The position numbers and the translations under genes are program-made. From Candidatus Acidiferrales bacterium (GTDB lineage: Bacteria; Bacteroidota; Ignavibacteria; Kryptoniales; JAKASW01), in the NCBI GenBank assembly GCA_035515795.1, contig DATJAY010000004.1, positions 1 to 64,000 on the forward strand: 64,000 bases of DNA. Direction: 5' to 3'. This document shows, in pieces, positions 1 through 9,579 of the stretch. The notes under the pieces are model-generated. The model was not told the DNA's origin. It did not search any database and was given only the letters and a program-made list of their open reading frames with translations. The first letter of the stretch is position 1, and each line of letters starts with the position of its first letter.

Positions 1-1
1 T

Positions 2-757
2 ACAAAGACAAAACCCGAGAAGGCTCTCATAGTTCCTTTGAAGAGCACAGCCGGAAGAAACAACCAAGGAAGGATCACTTCCCGTCACCGGGGCGGGGCA
101 CATAAGAAGTTCTATCGCATAATAGATTTCAAGAGAAATAAAGTAGGGATCAATGCGAAAGTCGCTTCAATCGAATATGATCCGAACAGAAATGCCCGCA
201 TAGCGCTGCTCCACTATGTTGACGGCGAGAAGCGATATATCATTTCCCCCGACGGATTGAAAGTTGGCGAAATTGTCCAGACGGGTGAGCAGGCGGAAAT
301 CAAAGTCGGCAATGCGATGCCTTTGAAGAACGTACCGGTCGGAACGACGGTTCACGCAGTCGAGCTTAAGCCCGGCAAAGGAGCACAATTGGCTCGCAGT
401 GCGGGAAATTCAGCTCAGCTCGCCGCGAAGGAAGGTGATTTCGCAACCCTCAGGCTCCCATCGGGTGAAATGCGGATGGTCAGAGCGGAGTGCATGGCAA
501 CGGTCGGCGTCGTCAGTAATGCAGAGTTTGAGAATATCAGCTGGGGAAAAGCGGGAAGGATGAGGTGGTTTGGACTCAGGCCTCAATCCCGCGGAGTAGT
601 CATGAACCCGGTCGACCATCCTCACGGCGGCGGCGAAGGCAAATCTCCGCAGGGAAATCCGCATCCGGTTTCTCCGTGGGGCTGGAAAACAAAAGGTTTA
701 AAGACACGCAAGAAGAAAAAGCAATCAAGCAAGTACATCGTTAAACGCAGGAAGTAG
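2..757 (+). CDS. rplB: 50S ribosomal protein L2, 5' end outside window
   Basis: L2 binds 23S rRNA next to the peptidyl-transferase centre and is needed for subunit joining. The reading frame is open from base 2, so the gene begins upstream of the window; 251 residues are visible, against about 275 for the family. The conserved C-terminal motif [10 protein letters not shown], which holds the histidine implicated in peptidyl transfer, is present, as are the basic tail GLKTRKKKK and the N-terminal RNA-binding stretch [12 protein letters not shown]. It is followed by rpsS, the normal S10-operon order. Identification is certain; only the start is missing. Confidence 0.98.
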   Translation, partial: TKTKPEKALIVPLKSTAGRNNQGRITSRHRGGAHKKFYRIIDFKRNKVGINAKVASIEYDPNRNARIALLHYVDGEKRYIISPDGLKVGEIVQTGEQAEIKVGNAMPLKNVPVGTTVHAVELKPGKGAQLARSAGNSAQLAAKEGDFATLRLPSGEMRMVRAECMATVGVVSNAEFENISWGKAGRMRWFGLRPQSRGVVMNPVDHPHGGGEGKSPQGNPHPVSPWGWKTKGLKTRKKKKQSSKYIVKRRK

Positions 758-770
758 TAGTTGAGATAAT

Positions 771-1061
771 ATGGCACGTTCTGTAAAAAAAGGCATTTTT
801 GTCGATCCTAAACTTCTTAAGAAGATCGAGGATCTGAACAAGAAAAATCAGAAAAAAGTGATCAAGACGTGGGCGCGCGACAGTATGATCGTTCCTGATT
901 TTGTGGGTCATACTTTCGCGGTTCACAACGGAAACAAATTTATTCCCGTTTACATAATTGAAGCCATGGTAGGTCACAGGCTCGGCGAGTTTGCTCCCAC
1001 ACGCACTTTCAGAGTGCATCCCGGTGTGAAGAAAGAAACCGAAACCGCGCCGGCATCGTAA
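771..1061 (+). CDS. rpsS: 30S ribosomal protein S19
   Basis: S19 sits in the head of the 30S subunit with S13 and contacts the A-site finger. The 96-residue product starts [12 protein letters not shown] and carries the family core [20 protein letters not shown] and the [13 protein letters not shown] segment. It starts 13 bases after rplB and ends 13 bases before rplV, as in the S10 operon. The final residues ([10 protein letters not shown]) form a short polar tail. The ribosome binding site upstream of the ATG is weak. Confidence 0.98.
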   Translation: MARSVKKGIFVDPKLLKKIEDLNKKNQKKVIKTWARDSMIVPDFVGHTFAVHNGNKFIPVYIIEAMVGHRLGEFAPTRTFRVHPGVKKETETAPAS

Positions 1062-1074
1062 GGAGTCTAATCAT

Positions 1075-1419
1075 ATGGAATCACGTGCAGTAGCGAGATA
1101 TATCGGATCGTCTCCAAGAAAGATGCGGCTGGTTGTCGATCTCATAAGGGGCAAAAGTGTCGGTCAGGCATTGTCCATACTTCACTTTTCCCCGAAGCAC
1201 GCATCTAAGGATGCCGAGAAGGCCGTGAGATCCGCGGTCGCGAACATCATGAATCGGGAAGACGTCGGCAAGGTGGATGAAGAGAGTTTGTACGTCAAGG
1301 AAATTTTTATCGATGGCGGTCCGTCCGCGAAGAGAGTTTTACCCGCTCCGCAGGGACGAGCATATAGGATCAGAAAAAGAAGCAACCACATTACCGTGGT
1401 AGTTGCTACGAAAGAATGA
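1075..1419 (+). CDS. rplV: 50S ribosomal protein L22
   Basis: L22 lines the nascent-peptide exit tunnel through a long beta-hairpin; changes in that hairpin are a known route to macrolide resistance. The 114-residue product has the N-terminal motif RYIGSSPRKMRLVVDLIRG and the hairpin region GPSAKRVLPAPQGRAYRIRK. A good AAGGAG overlaps the rpsS stop region about ten bases before the ATG. Length and neighbours are standard. Confidence 0.98.
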   Translation: MESRAVARYIGSSPRKMRLVVDLIRGKSVGQALSILHFSPKHASKDAEKAVRSAVANIMNREDVGKVDEESLYVKEIFIDGGPSAKRVLPAPQGRAYRIRKRSNHITVVVATKE

Positions 1420-1433
1420 ATTAGGAGGAACTT

Positions 1434-2075
1434 TTGGGACAAAAAACTAACCCCATCGGCTTCAGACTCGGGATTACTCGCGATTGGGATTCGACATGGT
1501 TTGAACGCAAAGGGTATTCCAAATTGCTGGGTGAAGATGAGAAGGTCAGAAGTTATCTGCGGAGCCGCCTTGATAAAGCGGGCGTCTCGCGGGTAAGTAT
1601 CGAGAGGAAAGGAAGTCAGATGACGGTTTCAATTCATACGAGCCGTCCGGGGATAGTCATCGGAAAAAGCGGCAAGGATGTGAACCAGCTCGAAGCTGAG
1701 TTAAAAAAGCTGACCAAGAGAGAAGCGGTGAAGATCAAGACTTTCGAGATCAAACGACCCGAGCTCGACGCTTATTTAGTTGCCGAAAATATAGCGACTC
1801 AAATCGAAGGACGGATAAATTTCCGGCGTGCCATGAAGAATGCCATTACATCGGCAACCCGAATGGGAGCAGAAGGAATTCGTGTGATGTGCGCGGGCAG
1901 ACTCGGGGGAGCAGAAATTGCCCGAACGGAACAGTACCGCGAAGGAAGAGTTCCGCTCCATACCCTTCGTGCGGATATCGATTATGCAAGCCTGGCGGCG
2001 AGGACGATATACGGTTTGATCGGTGTGAAGGTTTGGATCTGCCGCGGCGAAGTTTACGGACCTCTGCCGAGGTAA
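1434..2075 (+). CDS. rpsC: 30S ribosomal protein S3
   Basis: S3 lies at the mRNA entry channel and takes part in the ribosomal helicase activity. The gene uses a TTG start at 1434, supported by an AGGAGG at 1423-1428; the protein then reads [12 protein letters not shown], the invariant S3 beginning. The KH domain (about residues 40-105) holds [11 protein letters not shown], and the C-terminal domain holds [20 protein letters not shown]. At 213 residues it is of normal length, without the long tail seen in some lineages. Confidence 0.98.
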   Translation: MGQKTNPIGFRLGITRDWDSTWFERKGYSKLLGEDEKVRSYLRSRLDKAGVSRVSIERKGSQMTVSIHTSRPGIVIGKSGKDVNQLEAELKKLTKREAVKIKTFEIKRPELDAYLVAENIATQIEGRINFRRAMKNAITSATRMGAEGIRVMCAGRLGGAEIARTEQYREGRVPLHTLRADIDYASLAARTIYGLIGVKVWICRGEVYGPLPR

Positions 2076-2094
2076 TGCAAGGAGAGATTGAAAA

Positions 2095-2514
2095 ATGTTA
2101 ATGCCGAAAAGAGTAAAATATAGAAAAGCCCAGCGCGGAAGGATGCGCGGCAAGGCCCAGCGCGGAAGCTCTGTCGCTTTCGGAGATTTCGGACTGAAGG
2201 CACTTGAACCGGGATGGATTACCGCAAGGCAAATCGAAGCTGCTCGTGTCGCGTTGACGCGACAGATGAAGCGTGACGGCAGAATCTGGATCAGAATATT
2301 TCCGGACAGGCCGGTTACCAAAAAACCCGCTGAAACAAGGATGGGAAAAGGAAAGGGTATGCCGGAGTTCTGGGTTGCTGTCGTAAAGCCGGGCAAGATA
2401 ATGTTTGAAATAGGCGGCGTCGCTGCGCCTCTTGCCGAAGCGGCGCTGAGGCTGGCGGCTCACAAGCTTCCGATTAAGACGAAGTTTGTCGCACGAATGG
2501 ATTACGAGGGTTAA
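2095..2514 (+). CDS. rplP: 50S ribosomal protein L16
   Basis: L16 helps shape the A-site region of the large subunit. The 139-residue product begins [17 protein letters not shown]. An in-frame ATG two codons later is possible, but the GGAGAG at 2082-2087 is better spaced for 2095, and MLxPKR is the usual form. The conserved [17 protein letters not shown] is present. In many bacteria the arginine of this loop is hydroxylated; that cannot be judged here. It is followed directly by rpmC. Confidence 0.97.
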   Translation: MLMPKRVKYRKAQRGRMRGKAQRGSSVAFGDFGLKALEPGWITARQIEAARVALTRQMKRDGRIWIRIFPDRPVTKKPAETRMGKGKGMPEFWVAVVKPGKIMFEIGGVAAPLAEAALRLAAHKLPIKTKFVARMDYEG

Positions 2515-2518
2515 TGAG

Positions 2519-2749
2519 ATGATCAAGCCTCATGAGATTCGGTCGATGTCAGAAAAAGAAATTTTGCAGCATATAAAAGAAAATGTTGAAGCATTGGATA
2601 AGATTAATTTCCAGAAGGCTGTTGGCGGAGAAGTGAAGAATCCGGTCCAGGTTAGATTCCTGAAGAAAGAGATTGCGAGAATGAAAACAATTCTCCGAGA
2701 GCGTCAAGCTGAAGCGGCGAAGAGTCCTTCTGAAAAGGAGACTGCGTGA
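2519..2749 (+). CDS. rpmC: 50S ribosomal protein L29
   Basis: L29 sits near the exit tunnel and is part of the docking site for trigger factor and SRP. I place the start at the ATG of 2519, giving [16 protein letters not shown] and 76 residues; an upstream in-frame ATG inside rplP would add 11 residues unlike the family. The two-helix core ([20 protein letters not shown] and [18 protein letters not shown]) is clear. A charged tail of about ten residues extends beyond the usual 65 or so. Its TGA overlaps the rpsQ start. Confidence 0.95.
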   Translation: MIKPHEIRSMSEKEILQHIKENVEALDKINFQKAVGGEVKNPVQVRFLKKEIARMKTILRERQAEAAKSPSEKETA

Positions 2750-3012
2750 TGGAAGCGGCAAGCAGAAGTTTGAGAAAAGTGAGGATCGGAAAAGTCGTGA
2801 GCACGAAGATGCAGAAGTCTATCGTTGTAAGTATCGAGAGGCTTGTTCAGCATCCTATTTATAAGAAATATTCCAAGAGAACGACCAATCTGATGGCGCA
2901 TGATGAAAAAAATGAAGCGGGTCTTGGAGACACCGTCAAGATCATGGAGACCCGGCCGCTGTCGAGCAGAAAACGCTGGCGTCTAGTCGAAATTGTCGAA
3001 AAAGCAAAGTAG
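2749..3012 (+). CDS. rpsQ: 30S ribosomal protein S17
   Basis: S17 is a primary 16S rRNA binder of the OB-fold type needed early in 30S assembly. The ATG at 2749 overlaps the rpmC stop (ATGA), which suggests translational coupling; a GTG one codon upstream is an alternative. The core [31 protein letters not shown] and [20 protein letters not shown] are typical. The product is 87 residues. The 89 bases before rplN hold no gene. Confidence 0.97.
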   Translation: MEAASRSLRKVRIGKVVSTKMQKSIVVSIERLVQHPIYKKYSKRTTNLMAHDEKNEAGLGDTVKIMETRPLSSRKRWRLVEIVEKAK

Positions 3013-3101
3013 AAACTGAAACTCATGGTACGTGAAGAGAAAAATAAGGTGGATCATTGTTTTTCATGGCACATGAAGAGTAAGAGAAGGTAGATCAGGA
3101 A

Positions 3102-3470
3102 ATGATTCAGGAAGAGACTAATCTTGTCGTCGCCGACAATTCCGGTGCAAAGAAAGTACGATGTATTCGCGTGCTCGGCGGACATGATCGTCGTTATGCC
3201 GGGCTCGGAGATCTAATCGTGGTTTCGGTGAAACAGGCAATCCCGGGTGCCGAAGTGAAGAAGGGCGATGTGTCGAGAGCCGTTGTTGTACGCACGAAGA
3301 AAGAATACAAGAGGCCTGATGGTACTTTCATAAGATTCGATGAGAATGCGGCGGTGTTATTGAATCCGCAAGGCGAACCGCGCGGCACCAGAATTTTTGG
3401 GCCTGTTGCCCGTGAGCTCCGAGACAAGCAATTCATGAAAATAGTCTCGTTGGCGCCGGAAGTTCTCTAA
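3102..3470 (+). CDS. rplN: 50S ribosomal protein L14
   Basis: L14 forms intersubunit bridges and is the docking site of the silencing factor RsfS. The 122-residue product begins [19 protein letters not shown], the invariant beginning, and contains RCIRVLGG and [20 protein letters not shown]. An AGATCAGGAA precedes the ATG. Length is exactly that of the family, and the position between rpsQ and rplX is conserved. Confidence 0.98.
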   Translation: MIQEETNLVVADNSGAKKVRCIRVLGGHDRRYAGLGDLIVVSVKQAIPGAEVKKGDVSRAVVVRTKKEYKRPDGTFIRFDENAAVLLNPQGEPRGTRIFGPVARELRDKQFMKIVSLAPEVL

Positions 3471-3487
3471 GCAGAAAGGTTTCAAGA

Positions 3488-3808
3488 ATGCACGTTCACA
3501 AAAATGACATGGTCCTGGTAATAAGCGGCAATTCGCGCGGCAAGACGGGAAAGGTCCTTCGCGTTCTCCCTGACAAGAAAAAAGTTCTGGTGGAAGGCGT
3601 AAATGTCAGAAAGCGCCACACGAGGCCGACGCAAAAAATGCCGGCGGGCGGAATACTCGAGCGCGAGATGCCGGTTCACGCTTCGACTGTAATGGTGATC
3701 TGTCCTAAGTGCAACAATGCGAGCCGGATCGGCTATGCGAGTGTTGCCGGAGCAGCAGGACGGAAACAAAAGATGAGAGTCTGCAAAAACTGCGAAGAAA
3801 TGTTTTAA
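3488..3808 (+). CDS. rplX: 50S ribosomal protein L24, zinc-ribbon form
   Basis: L24 is an assembly initiator of the 50S subunit. The N-terminal KOW motif ([18 protein letters not shown]) and [13 protein letters not shown] are typical. Near the C terminus two cysteine pairs ([11 protein letters not shown] and CKNCEEMF) would bind a zinc ion; this four-cysteine form occurs in many bacteria, whereas E. coli L24 lacks it. The product is 106 residues. rplE follows within 15 bases. Confidence 0.97.
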   Translation: MHVHKNDMVLVISGNSRGKTGKVLRVLPDKKKVLVEGVNVRKRHTRPTQKMPAGGILEREMPVHASTVMVICPKCNNASRIGYASVAGAAGRKQKMRVCKNCEEMF

Positions 3809-3821
3809 ACGAGTTTTGAAT

Positions 3822-4586
3822 ATGGCAAAAGAAAAAACTAACGACCCCGCTCACAGGAAAGAGAATCCCCCGAAGGAATCGGCCGCGGCTGATCCTAAAA
3901 CGGAGGCTGTGGAAAAAAAGAAGAAGCCTGCTCAGGCAAAACCGGCTACTGAGAAGTCCAAGGCGAAGCCGGAGAAAGCCAAAGCCGAGGAACCGCCGGA
4001 GCCGAAAGTACCCCCGCGTCTATTTGAGATTTACAGGAAAGATATCATCCCGGCTTTGATGAAAAGGTTCAGTTATAAAAATACCATGCAGGTGCCGAAG
4101 CTGGAGAAAATTGCTCTCAACTGCGGTGTCGGCGCTGCAACTCAGGATCCAAAAATTCTTGACACGGTTGTTCGGGAATTGACGGTTATCGCCGGTCAGA
4201 AACCCTCAATCAGAAAATCGAAGAAGGCGATCTCGAATTTCAAACTCCGTGAGAATATCCCGATCGGCTGCAAGGTTACGCTGCGAAGAGAGAAGATGTA
4301 TGAATTCATGGATCGCCTGATAACTCTCGCGATTCCCCGCGTTCGCGACTTTCGCGGGGTGCCTGATAAATCCTTCGACGGCCGCGGCAATTACACGCTC
4401 GGCTTAAAAGAGCAAATCATTTTTCCGGAGATCGATGTCGACAAGGTAGAGAGAATTTTTGGTATGGACATCACTTTTGTAACTACAGCCAAGACCGATG
4501 AAGAAGCTTACGAATTGTTGAAAGGCTTCGGGATGCCTTTCAGAAAACGCGAAGCGTCCGAGGGAGAGTTTGGGAAAGCTGCCTAA
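3822..4586 (+). CDS. rplE: 50S ribosomal protein L5 with long N-terminal extension
   Basis: L5 anchors 5S rRNA in the central protuberance. The L5 core starts near residue 66 ([19 protein letters not shown]) and carries [23 protein letters not shown], the P-site loop RVRDFRGV and the tail GFGMPFRKR. The core is of normal length (about 189 residues). Ahead of it lie about 65 residues rich in Lys, Ala, Pro and Glu with no predictable fold. The start is uncertain: ATG 3822 (MAKEKTND) is preferred over TTG 3816, but neither has a clear ribosome binding site, and a later start inside the extension cannot be excluded. Confidence 0.95.
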   Translation: MAKEKTNDPAHRKENPPKESAAADPKTEAVEKKKKPAQAKPATEKSKAKPEKAKAEEPPEPKVPPRLFEIYRKDIIPALMKRFSYKNTMQVPKLEKIALNCGVGAATQDPKILDTVVRELTVIAGQKPSIRKSKKAISNFKLRENIPIGCKVTLRREKMYEFMDRLITLAIPRVRDFRGVPDKSFDGRGNYTLGLKEQIIFPEIDVDKVERIFGMDITFVTTAKTDEEAYELLKGFGMPFRKREASEGEFGKAA

Positions 4587-4608
4587 TCTCAAAAGGAGTA
4601 ATTGAAAA

Positions 4609-4794
4609 GTGGCACGAACTGCAATGATCGTTAAGGCTCAGAGAGAGCCGAAATATAGAGTGAGAAAGCATAACCGATGCACGATATGCGGCAGGCCGAG
4701 GGCATATTATCGCAAGTTCGGTATTTGTCGTATATGTTTTAGAAAATTGGCGCTGGAAGGGTTAATACCCGGCGTCAAAAAAGCAAGTTGGTAA
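4609..4794 (+). CDS. rpsN: 30S ribosomal protein S14, zinc-binding type Z
   Basis: S14 is a late-assembling protein of the 30S head. This is the short 61-residue form with a zinc ribbon made of CTIC and CRIC, as opposed to the 100-residue zinc-free E. coli form. The start is GTG at 4609 ([19 protein letters not shown]), with an AAAAGGAGT upstream. It lies between rplE and rpsH, its usual place in the spc operon. Confidence 0.98.
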   Translation: MARTAMIVKAQREPKYRVRKHNRCTICGRPRAYYRKFGICRICFRKLALEGLIPGVKKASW

Positions 4795-4816
4795 TTTAAT
4801 TTAGGAGTGGAAGTCG

Positions 4817-5212
4817 ATGTCAATGACTGACCCCATTGCTGATTTTCTCACGAGGTTGAGAAACGCCGCGCTTGCACGACAGAGAAAAGTCGATGTGCCG
4901 GCAAGCAATTTGAAAAAAGCAATCACAAAAATACTTTATGAACAGCACTACATAGATAAATACACCGAGCTTCAGTCTCCTCCGCAGGGGACGATACGGA
5001 TTTATCTTAGATACTACAACGGCATGCCGGTTCTTTCCGGAATGAAACGCGTTTCCGTTCCGGGACGCCGGGTGTACGCCGGAGCGGAGGAGCTTCCTCG
5101 CGTCCTTAACGGACTCGGGGTCGCAATCATCTCCACCAACAAAGGCGTGATGACCGACAAGGATGCGCGTCGCCTAAACGTGGGCGGTGAAGTAATCTGT
5201 TATATATGGTAA
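4817..5212 (+). CDS. rpsH: 30S ribosomal protein S8
   Basis: S8 binds helix 21 of 16S rRNA and, in E. coli, is the autogenous repressor of the spc operon. The 131-residue product reads MSMTDPIADFLTRLRNA and ends with the conserved GVMTDKDARRLNVGGEVICYIW. AGGAG at 4802-4806 fits the ATG at 4817 better than the in-frame ATG at 4823. No S8-binding mRNA site was recognised near rplE. Confidence 0.98.
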   Translation: MSMTDPIADFLTRLRNAALARQRKVDVPASNLKKAITKILYEQHYIDKYTELQSPPQGTIRIYLRYYNGMPVLSGMKRVSVPGRRVYAGAEELPRVLNGLGVAIISTNKGVMTDKDARRLNVGGEVICYIW

Positions 5213-5224
5213 GGAGTTTCTAAA

Positions 5225-5770
5225 GTGTCACGAATTGGTAAAAAGCCCGTTCCCATTCCAAAAGGAGTAACGGTACAGGTCACCGGAAACGAAGTGAAAG
5301 TCAAAGGACCGAAGGGTGAAATGTCTACGGTTCTTCACCCCGATATTTCGATAGAAGTGAAACCCGAAGAAGTTGTTGTCAGAGTCAATAGTGACGATAA
5401 TTTCCATAATGCCCTCCATGGTTTATGGAGAGCCAATCTTAACAACATGGTTAATGGAACGACCAGGGGCTATGAAAAGAAGCTTGAAATAGTAGGAGTT
5501 GGATATCGTGCCGAAATGAAAGGAACGAATATTCAGATGACACTTGGTTTCTCGCATTCAATTCTTTTTAAGCCTCCGAAAGGGATCAAGGTCGAGACAC
5601 CTTCGCCTACCAACATCGTCGTGTCGGGTGTCGATAAGCAGCTTGTCGGACAGATTGCTGCGAAGCTAAGATCTTTTCGCCCGCCTGAGCCGTATAAAGG
5701 CAAAGGAGTCAAGTATGAAGGTGAGTTTATTCGCCGCAAAGCAGGCAAAGCAGCAGCTGCGGCCAAGTAA
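5225..5770 (+). CDS. rplF: 50S ribosomal protein L6
   Basis: L6 lies near the sarcin-ricin loop at the factor-binding centre. The gene starts with GTG at 5225 preceded by TAAGGAG, which includes the rpsH stop codon. The 181-residue product has SRIGKKPVPIPKGV, the second-domain motif GVGYRAEMKG, and the near-C-terminal PEPYKGKGVKYEGE. Family length is about 178. Confidence 0.98.
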   Translation: MSRIGKKPVPIPKGVTVQVTGNEVKVKGPKGEMSTVLHPDISIEVKPEEVVVRVNSDDNFHNALHGLWRANLNNMVNGTTRGYEKKLEIVGVGYRAEMKGTNIQMTLGFSHSILFKPPKGIKVETPSPTNIVVSGVDKQLVGQIAAKLRSFRPPEPYKGKGVKYEGEFIRRKAGKAAAAAK

Positions 5771-5788
5771 AATTAAAGGTTTGATTAA

Positions 5789-6160
5789 ATGGGACGTCTT
5801 CAAGTAAAGAAAGAGCGCAGGGAAAGAGCCAAAAGAGGACTAAGGAAGAGTATCAGAGGAACATCTGACTGCCCGCGCCTGGTGATTTTCCGAAGCCTGA
5901 AACATATTTACGGCGCAATTGTCGATGACACGCAGGGGAAGACAATCCTGCAGGTGTCAAGCTTAAGTAAAGAAATTGCCGACGCAGTGAAGGCTGCGAA
6001 AGGGAAAACCAACCGAAGCAAAGCAGTTGGTGTTGCACTTGCCAAGAAGGCGCTCGAGAAAAACATTCAGAAAGTGGTATTTGACCGCGCAGGATATCTG
6101 TACCACGGCAGACTCAAGGCGTTTGCAGATGGTGCCCGCGAAGGCGGATTAAAATTTTGA
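5789..6160 (+). CDS. rplR: 50S ribosomal protein L18
   Basis: L18 binds 5S rRNA with L5. The basic N terminus (KKERRERAKRGLRKSIRGT) and the core PRLVIFRSLKHIYGAIVDD and VFDRAGYLYHGRLKAFADGA are characteristic; the tail AREGGLKF is invariant. At 123 residues it is normal. The ribosome binding site is weak. rpsE follows. Confidence 0.98.
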   Translation: MGRLQVKKERRERAKRGLRKSIRGTSDCPRLVIFRSLKHIYGAIVDDTQGKTILQVSSLSKEIADAVKAAKGKTNRSKAVGVALAKKALEKNIQKVVFDRAGYLYHGRLKAFADGAREGGLKF

Positions 6161-6182
6161 CCATGATTAAAGGGGTTTGGAA

Positions 6183-6770
6183 ATGAAACTAAAAAACCTA
6201 AAAGGCGCACAAAGAGTTAAGCCGGATCAAACGGAGCTTAAAGAGAAGCTGGTTCATATTAACCGCGTTGCGAAAGTCGTCAAAGGCGGACGGCGTTTTA
6301 GCTTTAACGCGATAGTTGTTGTTGGTGATGGGAAGGGAAGCGTCGGCATCGGACTCGGTAAGGCAAACGAGGTCAACGATGCCATCAGCAAGGGAGTTGA
6401 TGACGCGAAGAAAAACGTCGTACACGTAGCGGTTCTTAGAGGAACGATTCCTCACGCCATCGTCGGAAAGTTCGGAGCCGCGAAAGTTTTGCTGAAGCCG
6501 GCTACTCCGGGTACCGGTGTAATTGCCGGCGGAGGCGTACGGGCAGTTCTGGAGTCCGCGGGAGTTCAGGATGTCTTGACGAAGTCCATGGGTTCATCGA
6601 ATCCACATAACGTTGTTAAGGCAACGATGCGCGCGCTTTTGAATCTTTCGGACCCAAGAATGGTAACTGAAAGAAGAGGACTGCAAATCAGGGATCTGTT
6701 CCCTCTAGAGCGGACGTCTTCCGACTCCAGTGCGGATGGATCGCAAGAATCTCCGCAGGTGACGAAATGA
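6183..6770 (+). CDS. rpsE: 30S ribosomal protein S5
   Basis: S5 contributes to decoding fidelity and mRNA unwinding at the entry channel. I chose ATG 6183 ([12 protein letters not shown]) because AGGGG at 6171-6175 is well spaced for it; a TTG two codons earlier is possible. The S5 double-stranded RNA-binding domain has [17 protein letters not shown], and the C-terminal domain has [19 protein letters not shown]. The product is 195 residues with a Ser-rich tail of about 20 residues. The final ATGA overlaps rpmD. Confidence 0.97.
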   Translation: MKLKNLKGAQRVKPDQTELKEKLVHINRVAKVVKGGRRFSFNAIVVVGDGKGSVGIGLGKANEVNDAISKGVDDAKKNVVHVAVLRGTIPHAIVGKFGAAKVLLKPATPGTGVIAGGGVRAVLESAGVQDVLTKSMGSSNPHNVVKATMRALLNLSDPRMVTERRGLQIRDLFPLERTSSDSSADGSQESPQVTK

Positions 6771-6955
6771 GTAGCGCGAAGAAAATCAAGATCACACAGA
6801 TTAGAAGTACGATTGAGAGGCCTGAACCGCAGAAACGTACCATCAAGGCGCTTGGTTTAGGTAAGATCAGAAAATCGGTTGTAAAAGCAGACACTCCTCA
6901 GATAAGAGGAATGATTGCAAAGGTTCGACACCTGATTCAGGTCGAAGAGGCATAG
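6767..6955 (+). CDS. rpmD: 50S ribosomal protein L30
   Basis: L30 is a small large-subunit protein absent from some bacteria. The 62-residue product has the family pattern [20 protein letters not shown] followed by [11 protein letters not shown] and [16 protein letters not shown]. Its ATG overlaps the rpsE stop by four bases, indicating coupled translation. Its position between rpsE and rplO is standard. Confidence 0.97.
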   Translation: MSSAKKIKITQIRSTIERPEPQKRTIKALGLGKIRKSVVKADTPQIRGMIAKVRHLIQVEEA

Positions 6956-6966
6956 GAGTTTTTTAG

Positions 6967-7458
6967 ATGAATATTCTCGGAAATTTGAAGCATTCGCCGG
7001 GCGCGAGGAAAAAAGTGAAGCGGATTGGACGTGGCGTCGGCTCGGGACACGGCAAGACTGCCGGCAAAGGTCATAAAGGTCAGCGTTCACGGTCGGGAGA
7101 CCAAATCAGGCCATGGTTCGAGGGCGGACAGATGCCTCTCAATCGCCGGATTCCAAAATTTGGTTTCAGGAGCCCGTTCCGTGTTGAGTACCAGGTTATC
7201 AATGTATCGACACTCGGCAAGTTGGCCGAAGCTGGTAAATTGCCGGATGGTGTGGTCACGCCGGAGATTCTATACAAAGTCGGCGCGGTGTCGAAGAAAT
7301 CTCGGCCCGTGAAAATTCTCGGGGACGGCGAGCTCTCTAAAAAATTGGATGTCTCAGCGAACGCATTTAGCGGTTCAGCATCGAAAAAAATCGAAGCTGC
7401 CGGCGGCTCGGTGAAGAAAATCACGGAGCTATCCGCGGCAAAAACAATTGAGTCGTAA
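6967..7458 (+). CDS. rplO: 50S ribosomal protein L15
   Basis: L15 is a late 50S assembly protein with a long basic N-terminal extension threading through 23S rRNA. The product has RIGRGVGSGHGKTAGKGHKG and GQMPLNRRIPKFGF, then the globular C-terminal half with VKILGDGELSKKLDVSANAF. At 163 residues it is slightly longer than the typical 145-150 because of a polar tail. secY starts three bases after its stop. Confidence 0.98.
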   Translation: MNILGNLKHSPGARKKVKRIGRGVGSGHGKTAGKGHKGQRSRSGDQIRPWFEGGQMPLNRRIPKFGFRSPFRVEYQVINVSTLGKLAEAGKLPDGVVTPEILYKVGAVSKKSRPVKILGDGELSKKLDVSANAFSGSASKKIEAAGGSVKKITELSAAKTIES

Positions 7459-7461
7459 CAA

Positions 7462-8805
7462 ATGTCAAGACTAACTGACAGCCTGAGAAATATTTTCAAG
7501 GTCGAAGACCTGAGGAAGAGAATTCTTTATACCGCAGGGTTGCTTATCGTGGTACGCATCGGCGCACATATTACCCTGCCGGGAGTTGACGCTTCGTTAC
7601 TAGCGGAGTCGATTCGAAACCAGTCACAGAACACTTTGTTCGGTCTTTATGATCTGTTTGCGGGCGGCGCGTTCCAGAACGCGGCGATATTTGCAGAAGG
7701 AATCATGCCGTATATCAGTGCGTCGATCGTCATACAGTTGCTGGGCGCCGTAGTTCCATATTTCCAGAAGCTCCAGAAGGAAGGCGAGGAAGGTCACAAG
7801 AAAATCACTCAACTGACGCGTTACGGCACGGTTTTGATCTCGGCTCTGCAAGGCTGGGGAATCAGCGTCAGACTCCAGAGCATGGTTGCAACCGGGGGTC
7901 TTCCTGTCGTTCCCGATCCAGTTCGTGGACTCGGATTTACGATCTCAACGGTCATAGTTCTGACGGCAGGGACGATCTTCATGATGTGGCTCGGCGAGCA
8001 GATGACCGAAAAAGGGATCGGCAACGGGATTTCGTTAATAATTACTATCGGCATCATCGCCAGGTTTCCGAATGCAGTTCTCGATGAGTATCAGCTTGTC
8101 AGCTCCGGTACGCGCGGGTTTATTTCCGAGGTTGTGATTGTCGCCCTCATGATTGCGATCGTCTCGGCGATTGTTTACGTCACGGACGGCACCCGAAAAA
8201 TTCCCGTTCAATATGCGAAGAGAGTGGTCGGCCGAAAGGTTTACGGCGGTGTGACGCAGTACATTCCGATCAGAGTCAATACGGCAGGCGTCATGCCGAT
8301 CATCTTCGCGCAGTCGATCATGTTTGTGCCGCAGACGATCTTGACTTTTTTCCCTGAAAACGAATTCATGCAGAGTATATCGGGATATTTTTCATATACG
8401 TCGTGGGTCTATTCGTTCATCTATGCACTTATGATTATTTTCTTCACGTATTTTTACACTGCCATCGCTTTTAATCCGAAGGACGTAGCGGACAATATGA
8501 AGAAACAGGGGGGGTTCGTCCCCGGAATCAGACCCGGGCAACATACTGCAGATTTCATTGACAACATTCTGACGAAAATCACTTTGCCGGGATCCATTTT
8601 TCTTTCGATCGTTGCCATTCTCCCCGCGTTTATGGTGAGATTTGGCGTAAGTTCATCATTCTCGTCGTTCTTTGGAGGAACAAGTTTGTTGATTATCGTC
8701 GGAGTTGCCCTCGATACGGTTCATCAAATCGAGTCGCAGCTCGTGATGCACCACTATGATGGCTTTATGAAGACGGGAAGATTGAAGAGCCGTCGTTACT
8801 CTTGA
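7462..8805 (+). CDS. secY: Protein translocase subunit SecY
   Basis: SecY is the pore subunit of the SecYEG translocon in the inner membrane, which exports unfolded proteins and inserts membrane proteins. The 447-residue product has ten hydrophobic segments; the first follows RKRILYTAGLLIVVRIGAHI. The plug/TM2 region LYDLFAGGAFQNAAIFAEGI and the cytoplasmic C5 region GFVPGIRPGQHTADFID are typical. It keeps its spc-operon place after rplO. adk, which lies between secY and map in many phyla, is absent. All signal-peptide proteins of the downstream locus would pass this pore. Confidence 0.98.
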   Translation: MSRLTDSLRNIFKVEDLRKRILYTAGLLIVVRIGAHITLPGVDASLLAESIRNQSQNTLFGLYDLFAGGAFQNAAIFAEGIMPYISASIVIQLLGAVVPYFQKLQKEGEEGHKKITQLTRYGTVLISALQGWGISVRLQSMVATGGLPVVPDPVRGLGFTISTVIVLTAGTIFMMWLGEQMTEKGIGNGISLIITIGIIARFPNAVLDEYQLVSSGTRGFISEVVIVALMIAIVSAIVYVTDGTRKIPVQYAKRVVGRKVYGGVTQYIPIRVNTAGVMPIIFAQSIMFVPQTILTFFPENEFMQSISGYFSYTSWVYSFIYALMIIFFTYFYTAIAFNPKDVADNMKKQGGFVPGIRPGQHTADFIDNILTKITLPGSIFLSIVAILPAFMVRFGVSSSFSSFFGGTSLLIIVGVALDTVHQIESQLVMHHYDGFMKTGRLKSRRYS

Positions 8806-8811
8806 TGGCTT

Positions 8812-9579
8812 ATGATAAACATCAAAACATCCCGCGAAATAGATCAGATGCGCGAGGTCGGAAGAATAGTCGCTGGAATTCTTGATTTGGTTGAGAAAAA
8901 TATAAAGTCTGGAATCACGACCAAGGAATTGGACGAACTCGCGGAAGATTATGTTCTTTCAAAAGGTGCGAAGCCTGCCTTCAAGGGCTATGGATTTGAC
9001 AAGAAGAATCTTTTCCCTGCCACGATTTGCTTGTCGATTGACGATCAGGTCGTGCATGGCATCCCGGGTGCCCGCAAGTTAGAGAAAGGGCAGATTCTCT
9101 CCGTCGATGTCGGCGCTGTAAAGGATGGATATTATGGAGATGCCGCGAAGACTTTTGCGATCGGAGACGTATCCGAGGAAAAGAAAAAATTGGTGGAGGT
9201 GACGGAAAAAGCGCTTCAGCTCGGGATTGAGAATGCCGTAGCAGGAAACCATGTTGAAGATATTTCCCAAGCCATCCAGGAGTATGTCGAAGGAAACGGA
9301 TTTTCCGTCGTCCGCGATTTGGTAGGCCATGGGATTGGAACAAAATTGCACGAAGATCCGCCCGTCCCCAATTACGGCAGGAAAGGGAAGGGATCTCTGT
9401 TGAGAAATGGAATGACGATCGCAATTGAACCGATGGTCAACGCAGGAGCCTATAAGGTTTTTACTGCGGAAGACGGTTGGACGGTCTATACATCGGACGG
9501 CAAACCTTCGGCGCATTTCGAGCACACGATCGTTGTGACTGATGGACGACCAGAGATATTGACGTTTTTAAATGGCTAA
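8812..9579 (+). CDS. map: Type I methionine aminopeptidase
   Basis: This cytosolic metalloenzyme removes the initiator methionine. The pita-bread fold ligands are visible: [16 protein letters not shown] (two Asp), [13 protein letters not shown] (His), AIEPMVNAG (Glu) and FEHTIVV (His/Glu region). The product is 255 residues with no N-terminal zinc-finger extension, hence type Ia. The ATG at 8812 has no obvious Shine-Dalgarno and lies seven bases after secY, so coupling is likely. The last eight bases overlap infA. Confidence 0.97.
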   Translation: MINIKTSREIDQMREVGRIVAGILDLVEKNIKSGITTKELDELAEDYVLSKGAKPAFKGYGFDKKNLFPATICLSIDDQVVHGIPGARKLEKGQILSVDVGAVKDGYYGDAAKTFAIGDVSEEKKKLVEVTEKALQLGIENAVAGNHVEDISQAIQEYVEGNGFSVVRDLVGHGIGTKLHEDPPVPNYGRKGKGSLLRNGMTIAIEPMVNAGAYKVFTAEDGWTVYTSDGKPSAHFEHTIVVTDGRPEILTFLNG

